This document shows positions 58,692 to 64,000 of a DNA stretch of 64,000 nucleotides, piece after piece. The stretch comes from Winogradskyella psychrotolerans. GTDB lineage: Bacteria > Bacteroidota > Bacteroidia > Flavobacteriales > Flavobacteriaceae. Each line of letters begins with the position of its first letter. The stretch's first letter is position 1. The position numbers and the translations under genes are program-made. Location of the stretch: assembly GCF_018860565.1 (NCBI RefSeq), contig NZ_JAHKPS010000028.1, positions 248,001 to 312,000 of the forward strand, written 5' to 3'. The notes beneath the pieces are model-generated. The model was not told the origin of the DNA and made no database searches. It worked only from the letters and a program-made list of their open reading frames with translations.

Positions 58692-59384
58692 ATGATAAAA
58701 TTCTTCCGAAAAATCCGTCAAAACCTCATAATGAAAAATAAAACAGGCAAATACTTTAAATATGCCATTGGCGAAATTATACTAGTGGTAATTGGAATTC
58801 TCATTGCACTACAAATAAATAATTGGAACGAGAATAGAAAACAAGCTATAGCAGAAAAAGAATTTTATAAAGGCATAAAAAACGATTTAAAGCAAGACTT
58901 AGAATTTATAAGTTATGTACAAGGGTATATAGAACCCAAAATGGATGCTTATAATCTTTTAAACAGTAAATATTCCAAAGATTATGTTAGCAACAAAACA
59001 GAAATAGATTCTTTATTGTCCATTTATCTCTTTTCTGGACAACGTACATTTTATCCTGTTTCTGGGGCATTTAAATCTGCTGTCGCAGGAAATGAAATTA
59101 ACAATTACAAACAAAAAAAGTTAATTTAAAATATTATAAAACTATATGGCTCTAATTATGATAGGATAATAGACAACGGTAAAATTGTAGATGATAGATG
59201 GAGTACTGTAGGTGAAAAATACATTCATCATAGAAGAACTAATACTTTTGAAACTATTAACAATGAGGTATATATTAAAATGTTAGACGATTTTCACTTT
59301 CACTTCATTCAATTAAACTGGTACAATAAGTTATTAGATGAAGCAGAAATAGAAGTTAACGAATTGTTGAAAAAATTAAAATGA
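58692..59384 (+). pseudogene. DUF6090-type copy 5 of 7, interrupted by an in-frame stop
   Basis: The frame reads MIKFFRKIRQNLIMKNK with a normal span and INNWNENRK, then stops at TAA 59127-59129 after 145 residues. The same frame continues without another stop through NIIKLYGSNYDRI and an 84-residue tail to TGA 59382-59384. The joined length of about 230 residues equals that of the other copies, so the cause is one nonsense change and not a frameshift. It falls inside the core motif (KKLI, stop, NIIKLYG aligns with the LRKMLAEYF of copy 6). Its final TGA overlaps the ATG of copy 6. A truncated 145-residue membrane protein could still be made. Confidence 0.8.
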
Positions 59385-60151
59385 TAAAATTCTTCCGTCA
59401 TATCCGCCAAAACCTCATTATGGAAAACAAAACATCCAAGTACTTTAAATACGCCATTGGCGAAATTGTGCTTGTGGTTATTGGTATCCTCATCGCATTA
59501 CAGATTAACAATTGGAATGAAAATAGAAAACAATACATACAAGAGGAAAAATTATTAGTATCATTAAAATCCGACTTTTTAGAATCTAAAGATCGTTTAC
59601 AACAAACGATGTACATGCAAAAAAATGTGATTAGAAAAAGTAGTGAACTTATTAAAATGTATGAAGGTAAAATACCTCGTGCAAGTAACGACTCTATAAA
59701 GAATTTTATTATTTATGGTGCTCAAAGCTGGTATCGTGCCGAATTTTTAACAGGAGCTTACGATGCCTATATTAGTACCGGAAACGCCGAGTTATTGCGT
59801 AATAACCAACTTAGAAAAATGCTTGCCGAGTATTTTTCAATTGTAAAATTAGGATTTGAAGATCAAGACAACAGTATGAATCTTCTAAATAATATGCAAA
59901 ATATAAGTGCTCCAGTCAGTGCGCATCTAGAATTACCTGTTGCCAGGAAACAAATTGGATTAGACACCCTAAGAAGTCCTAAAGAAGATATGGCTATTGA
60001 CTTTATTTTTAATCAAGACGCCTATTTTGGCCATCTCATGAATAGAGTTGCTGTTGAACATCTCAGATACGATATACAAAAAGAAATGCTCGATAAGATA
60101 TCTCAAATATTAGCAATCCTAAACGATGAAATAGAACTGCAAAATGATTAA
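59381..60151 (+). CDS. DUF6090-type membrane protein, copy 6 of 7
   Basis: The 256-residue protein starts MIKFFRHIRQNLIMENK with span YFKYAIGEIVLVVIGILIAL and INNWNENRK. The outer domain has the core motif as DAYISTGNAELL and LRKMLAEYF (about 128-152) and a coiled-coil C-terminus (EMLDKISQILAILNDEIEL). ATGA overlaps the end of the interrupted copy 5, and its 3' end overlaps copy 7 by eight bases, so copies 5-7 form a tightly coupled run. Confidence 0.86.
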   Translation: MIKFFRHIRQNLIMENKTSKYFKYAIGEIVLVVIGILIALQINNWNENRKQYIQEEKLLVSLKSDFLESKDRLQQTMYMQKNVIRKSSELIKMYEGKIPRASNDSIKNFIIYGAQSWYRAEFLTGAYDAYISTGNAELLRNNQLRKMLAEYFSIVKLGFEDQDNSMNLLNNMQNISAPVSAHLELPVARKQIGLDTLRSPKEDMAIDFIFNQDAYFGHLMNRVAVEHLRYDIQKEMLDKISQILAILNDEIELQND

Positions 60152-60881
60152 AATCTTTCGAAAAATTCGTCAAAACCTAATTATGGAAAATAAAACATCC
60201 AAATACTTTAAATACGCCATTGGCGAAATTATACTTGTGGTTATTGGTATTCTTATTGCACTTCAGATTAATAATTGGAATGAAGGTAAAAAAGCTAAAG
60301 AAAAAGAACATCAAGTATTAACTGAAATTATTTCAGACTTAGACTTTACGCTTCAAGATTTAGACAGAGTTCTCAATAAAAGAACCAACAACTTAAATAG
60401 AACCATAAATTCAATTAATACCATAATTGATGTGCTTAAAACCGATAAACCTTATCATGATTCTTTGGCATATCATTTTAGGGCCGTTCACGCTTACGAT
60501 GAGATAGATTTTAAAACCAGTGGTTATCAATCCTTAGTGTCTATTGGCACTGACCTCGTTGAAAACCCTAAGATTCGTTCAGCGATTGGTAAGTTTCACA
60601 CCTCTTCTATTAACGATACTCAAGGTAGTTTTGAAGAAGTACATATGGATTTTTATAGCTATATGATGGATTATTACAGAAAGTACTTTACAACAGTTAT
60701 TATTAGTAATTCTATTGACAAGATGGTTCCTAATGATTTTGAAGGACTAAAAAATGACAGCGAATATATACAATCATTAAATGCCTTTTTAGGTGTTAAT
60801 ATCGCTTACTTCGAAACTTTAAATCAAGTCAATGATGAAGCAGAGCAATTAAAAAAAGATATAGAAAATTATATAGAATAG
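60144..60881 (+). CDS. DUF6090-type membrane protein, copy 7 of 7
   Basis: The 245-residue protein starts MIKIFRKIRQNLIMENK with span YFKYAIGEIILVVIGILIAL and INNWNEGKK. The core motif is QSLVSIGTDLV and IRSAIGKFH (about 124-147), the least regular version of it. It ends the array. After it comes a 465-base region packed with palindromic repeats. Confidence 0.86.
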   Translation: MIKIFRKIRQNLIMENKTSKYFKYAIGEIILVVIGILIALQINNWNEGKKAKEKEHQVLTEIISDLDFTLQDLDRVLNKRTNNLNRTINSINTIIDVLKTDKPYHDSLAYHFRAVHAYDEIDFKTSGYQSLVSIGTDLVENPKIRSAIGKFHTSSINDTQGSFEEVHMDFYSYMMDYYRKYFTTVIISNSIDKMVPNDFEGLKNDSEYIQSLNAFLGVNIAYFETLNQVNDEAEQLKKDIENYIE

Positions 60882-60884
60882 TAA

Positions 60885-60957
60885 CTTGTCATTCCGAACT
60901 TGATGAGGTATCCACAGTGAGCTGAAAGCGTTATTCCGTGTACGAAGGTATGACAAG
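60885..60957. repeat. Imperfect palindromic repeat, gtcattccgaac type
   Basis: CTTGTCAT at 60885-60892 is the inverted copy of ATGACAAG at 60950-60957, with a partly paired centre. The wording matches common flavobacterial intergenic repeats. It lies three bases after the stop of DUF6090 copy 7. Confidence 0.55.
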
Positions 60958-60998
60958 ACAAAACCAAATTTCGTCAGTTCTAGTGAAGTTGCCGGAGC

Positions 60999-61054
60999 AA
61001 TTTTGTATCGAGAGACTGTAGAAAATGTAGGTCCAGAACTTCTCGATAAAATTT
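60999..61054. repeat. Imperfect inverted repeat, tatcgagaga type
   Basis: AATTTTGTATCGAGA (60999-61013) pairs with TCTCGATAAAATT (61041-61053), with a two-base bulge. A third repeat family in the same gap. Confidence 0.5.
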
Positions 61055-61130
61055 CAATAAATAGAATCCTCTCAAAGCGGCATTTCTCAACTTAAAGAAC
61101 AATTTAACAACAACAAAAAGTCTAAACACC

Positions 61131-61164
61131 TTTTGTCATTCCTGCGAAGGCAGGAATGACAAAA
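61131..61164. repeat. Perfect 15-bp inverted repeat, gtcattcctgc type
   Basis: TTTTGTCATTCCTGC (61131-61145), GAAG loop, GCAGGAATGACAAAA (61150-61164). The arms are exact. It could fold as a terminator, but no clear T run follows either side. Confidence 0.75.
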
Positions 61165-61304
61165 CAGAACTATTTATTCATTACAAAAAGAATCCCAATT
61201 TCTTTAACTCAATCACTAACAATTCTTAACTTTAAGACCAATTTAACAATTTACCTACGTCTAAAACTAAAAACACAACCGTACTTATTTAACAAGAAAG
61301 CACT

Positions 61305-61312
61305 TACCTTTG
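61305..61312 (+). promoter_or_regulatory. -7 promoter box for the alpha-2-macroglobulin gene
   Basis: TACCTTTG fits TAnnTTTG exactly and is 35 bases before ATG 61348. Confidence 0.6.
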
Positions 61313-61347
61313 CTTGTAAATCAAAACTTTTACTTAAATCCATCATC

Positions 61348-64000
61348 ATGAACATCAAAAAGCACCTCCTCCTACTCTTAATTCTCGCATTTGTAAGTTC
61401 TTGTAAAAAGAAACCTGTTGAAACGGATAACATTTTTAAATTTAGAGACTATATTAGTTACACCACTTCTGGATTGGTATCTGTTGCAGATCCTATAAAA
61501 ATTACGCTTTCAGATACAGTAAGCGGATGGGAAATAGATAAAACACTACCAACTGACCTTATCAAATTAACACCTCACGTTCAAGGCCAATTAAAAGCCA
61601 TGAACAATCATACACTTTTGTTTACGCCAGATGAATCTTTAGAACCTGCTACAGAATATACTGTAAACGTTAAATTGGGTGAAATTTATAACACCATACC
61701 AAAGGATTTTGAAGATTATACGTTTCAATTTAAAACCATTACACCAAGTTTTAATATCACCACCCAAAACCTACAATCGTATAGTAAAGAATGGCAGTAT
61801 ATGTTTGCGCAATTACGATCGGCTGATGTAATTTCACTTAATGAGGCTAAAAAATTAGTCACTGCTGCTCAGAACTCAAAGCCTTTACATTTAGTATGGA
61901 ATGAAGCTAATGAAACTTCAAAATTCTTCGAGTTTAAAATAGATAGTATCAACCGTTTAGTTGAAGATAGCAAAATTGATATCGCATGGGATGGCTCTGC
62001 CATAAAAGCGGAAAATAAAGGTGAAAATTTTATTACTATTCCTGGAAAAAATAATTTTACGATTGTAACGACAGAAGTTGTTCAGAGTCCAGAACAATTC
62101 TTATCACTTAACTTTTCAGACCCTTTAGTAAAGCAGCAAAATTTCGCCGGATTGGTATCACTCCAAGGCGTTAAAAATCCTAAATATATTGTTGATGGCA
62201 ATGTATTGCGTGTGTATCCAGATTCTAAATTGGTTGGGGACATCCAAGTTGATGTCTTTAAAGGCATTAAAAACACCGATGGTTTCAAATTAAAAACACC
62301 GTTTTCAGAACTGGTAACTTTTGAAGAATTAAAACCTGAAGTCCGACTTATTAGCAACGGAAGTATTCTTCCAAATTCAAAAGAATTAAAATTCAATTTT
62401 GAAGCGGTTAACTTGAGTAAAGTCGATGTCAGAATCATTAAAATATTTGAAGATAACGTCCTTCAATTTTTACAAGATTACAACCTTAATAGTGGAGACC
62501 AATATGCTATTAAAAAAGTAGGTAGACGTATTGCAAAGGAGACTATCACTTTAATTCAAGAAGAAAATCAAAACACCGGAAAATGGAAAGCTTACAGTAT
62601 TGATTTATCAAAATATCTTAAAGCTGATCCTGGTGCGATTTACAGAGTGGAGTTAAGCTTTAAAAAGGAGTATTCGCTTTACAATTGTACCTCGAACGCT
62701 GAAACAACAACCATTGATGAAGATGATTACTACGATGATTATTACGAGGAAGATTACTACGCTTCTGAGGAGCTTTCTGAAGAAGAAGAAAACTTGCGCG
62801 AAGAACGCTACTGGGACAATTTAACCTATAGCTACAGAAACACCAATTACCGTTGGAGAGATAGAGACAACCCTTGTACAGATTCTTATTATAATTACGG
62901 CAATCGTGTGGTGTCTCAGAATTTAATCAGTTCAGATCTTGGTATAATTGCGAAGCAAGGTGCCGATAACACGTACTTATTTGCGGTGACTAATATTTTA
63001 ACGACTAGTCCAGAAAGCGCTACAAAAATCACCTTATATAATTACCAACAACAAGAATTAGCAAATGGCATTACCAATAAAGACGGTATTATAAAAATCG
63101 ATGCTAAACACAGAGCCGCTTTTGCCATTGCAACTAAAGGGAGCAACGTGAGCTATATCAAACTACACGATGGTATGTCTTTATCGTTGAGTAAATTCGA
63201 TGTATCTGGTAACCGATTACAACGTGGTCTAAAAGGGTACATCTATGCAGAACGTGGCGTTTGGCGACCTGGAGACAGTTTGTTTTTAACCTTTATGTTG
63301 AATGATGTTGCGAATAAACTACCAAAACGTCATCCTGTAAAATTAGAAATCACAGATCCTGTTGGAAAATTGGTATATAGAAAAATATCGATAGACAACC
63401 TTAATAATTTCTATGATTTCACTGTACCAACCTCAACCGATTACAAAACCGGAAATTATAACGCAAAGGTTTCTGTTGGAGGAGCTACATTTTCAAAAGG
63501 CTTAAAAATTGAAACCGTAAAACCAAACCGATTAAAAATAAAAATAGATTTTGAAAATGATATTTTAACCAATGACAAACCGCTTCAAGGTGACTTAAAC
63601 GTGACGTGGTTACACGGCGCACCAGCAAAAAATTTAAAAGCTGAAATAAAAGCAAAATTCACCTCGAGCTACACCAGTTTTAAAGGGTATAAAAACTATG
63701 TATTTAACGATCCTACACGCACATTCAATTCTGAAGAAACCAATGTTTTTGAAGGTAATTTAGATGAAGAAGGCCATGCTACAATTGACTCGAAATTAAA
63801 TATCGGTAAAAATGCTCCTGGTATGTTAACGGCTCAATTTTTAGTGCGAGCGTTTGAAAACGGAGGTGATTTTTCACTAGATGCTTTTACCATGCCTTAT
63901 GCACCTTACGAGAGTTTTGTTGGATTACAATCACCAAAAGGCAATAACTACGGTTCCTATTTTACAGATGAAAATCACACCTTTGATGTAGCAACCGTAA
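61348..64000 (+). CDS. Bacterial alpha-2-macroglobulin family lipoprotein (3' end outside window)
   Basis: The frame is open from ATG 61348 to the end of the window, 884 codons. It starts with a lipoprotein signal (MNIKKHLLLLLILAFVSSC, Cys19). A long exported region follows with macroglobulin beta-sandwich domains, seen as TPDESLEPATEYTVNVKLG near residue 100 and RGLKGYIYAERGVWRPGDSLFLTFMLND at about 630-655, the usual YfhM-like opening of an MG domain. The family entraps proteases in the periplasm, often with a later thioester; that part is not in the window. An acidic, Tyr-rich insert (about 455-490, DEDDYYDDYYEED) is unusual. Confidence 0.88.
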   Translation, partial: MNIKKHLLLLLILAFVSSCKKKPVETDNIFKFRDYISYTTSGLVSVADPIKITLSDTVSGWEIDKTLPTDLIKLTPHVQGQLKAMNNHTLLFTPDESLEPATEYTVNVKLGEIYNTIPKDFEDYTFQFKTITPSFNITTQNLQSYSKEWQYMFAQLRSADVISLNEAKKLVTAAQNSKPLHLVWNEANETSKFFEFKIDSINRLVEDSKIDIAWDGSAIKAENKGENFITIPGKNNFTIVTTEVVQSPEQFLSLNFSDPLVKQQNFAGLVSLQGVKNPKYIVDGNVLRVYPDSKLVGDIQVDVFKGIKNTDGFKLKTPFSELVTFEELKPEVRLISNGSILPNSKELKFNFEAVNLSKVDVRIIKIFEDNVLQFLQDYNLNSGDQYAIKKVGRRIAKETITLIQEENQNTGKWKAYSIDLSKYLKADPGAIYRVELSFKKEYSLYNCTSNAETTTIDEDDYYDDYYEEDYYASEELSEEEENLREERYWDNLTYSYRNTNYRWRDRDNPCTDSYYNYGNRVVSQNLISSDLGIIAKQGADNTYLFAVTNILTTSPESATKITLYNYQQQELANGITNKDGIIKIDAKHRAAFAIATKGSNVSYIKLHDGMSLSLSKFDVSGNRLQRGLKGYIYAERGVWRPGDSLFLTFMLNDVANKLPKRHPVKLEITDPVGKLVYRKISIDNLNNFYDFTVPTSTDYKTGNYNAKVSVGGATFSKGLKIETVKPNRLKIKIDFENDILTNDKPLQGDLNVTWLHGAPAKNLKAEIKAKFTSSYTSFKGYKNYVFNDPTRTFNSEETNVFEGNLDEEGHATIDSKLNIGKNAPGMLTAQFLVRAFENGGDFSLDAFTMPYAPYESFVGLQSPKGNNYGSYFTDENHTFDVATV

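Larger units (their letters stand above)
60882..61347. other. 466-base intergenic region rich in palindromic repeats
   Basis: No gene is seen. The region holds three separate inverted-repeat elements (60885-60957, 60999-61054, 61131-61164) and the promoter of the alpha-2-macroglobulin gene (61305-61312). Each element resembles a different flavobacterial repeat family. It marks the downstream edge of the DUF6090 array. Confidence 0.6.

Noticed and set aside
59101..59140. Frameshift at the A7 run as the cause of the break in array copy 5
   Set aside because: The downstream family sequence continues in the same frame as the upstream part, so a substitution giving TAA explains it and a frameshift does not.
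55386..60325. The repeated 5' ends of the DUF6090 genes as a CRISPR-like or other regular repeat array
   Set aside because: The repeats are coding, 650-950 bases apart, and end in different open frames; they are gene paralogues.
61251..61433. 60-codon minus-strand frame over the alpha-2-macroglobulin start
   Set aside because: It overlaps the signal peptide coding part and promoter of a strong gene and has no promoter of its own.

Overview
The window is one continuous piece of a low-GC chromosome from a member of the Flavobacteriaceae (Bacteroidota). Four things point there: the gene families (Bat operon, DUF1501/DUF1800 pair, DUF2490, DUF6090, GldN-free but typically flavobacterial lipoproteins), the absence of Shine-Dalgarno leaders, many promoters of the Bacteroidota form TAnnTTTG close to start codons, and the short palindromic intergenic repeats common in this group. 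The genus cannot be told from the sequence alone. No rRNA, tRNA, CRISPR array, insertion sequence or prophage was seen.

Layout. 1-4.6 kb (+): the 3' part of rsmA, mgtE, a 2-hydroxyacid dehydrogenase, and small cytosolic or membrane proteins. 4.7-9.2 kb (-): an operon of a GNAT acetyltransferase, an aspartate kinase, a two-domain OlsF/GlsF-type acyltransferase for amino-acid lipids, and an outer-surface carboxypeptidase-regulatory-like protein. 9.4-19.7 kb: fbp, a TerB-like protein (-), mfd with an overlapping EamA exporter, a methyltransferase, a thioredoxin-fold protein, a surface lipoprotein (-) and gpsA. 19.7-27.0 kb (-): an RND efflux operon (regulator, adaptor, pump, outer membrane factor, TetR regulator) with a perfect 8-bp inverted repeat over its promoter. 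27.1-29.7 kb: pheS, a lipocalin-like lipoprotein, a conserved small protein and cvpA. 29.8-36.5 kb (-): an inorganic-carbon cluster with two SulP transporters, two beta-carbonic anhydrases, a universal stress protein and a DUF2490 barrel. 36.5-45.8 kb (-): a complete MoxR-DUF58-X-BatA-BatB-BatC-BatD-BatE operon. 46-54.6 kb: aldo/keto reductase, SDR, HD-domain protein, AlbA_2 protein (+), then the DUF1501/DUF1800 export pair and an ALDH7-type dehydrogenase (-).

55.4-60.9 kb (+) is the most unusual part: seven tandem paralogues of DUF6090-type single-span membrane proteins. They share a nearly invariant 50-residue N-terminus but have strongly divergent outer domains, which keep one recognisable motif. 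The fifth copy carries an in-frame stop codon. Diverged palindromic repeats and a 19-codon start-like fragment sit between copies. The window closes with the first 884 codons of a bacterial alpha-2-macroglobulin lipoprotein.

Start codons were corrected where a promoter element, signal peptide or family length decides the matter (fbp, pheS, the 9241 acetyltransferase, BatD, DUF58, the TlpA-like protein, the HD protein, DUF1501 and others). All functional calls rest on reading motifs and family resemblance; no database search was run.
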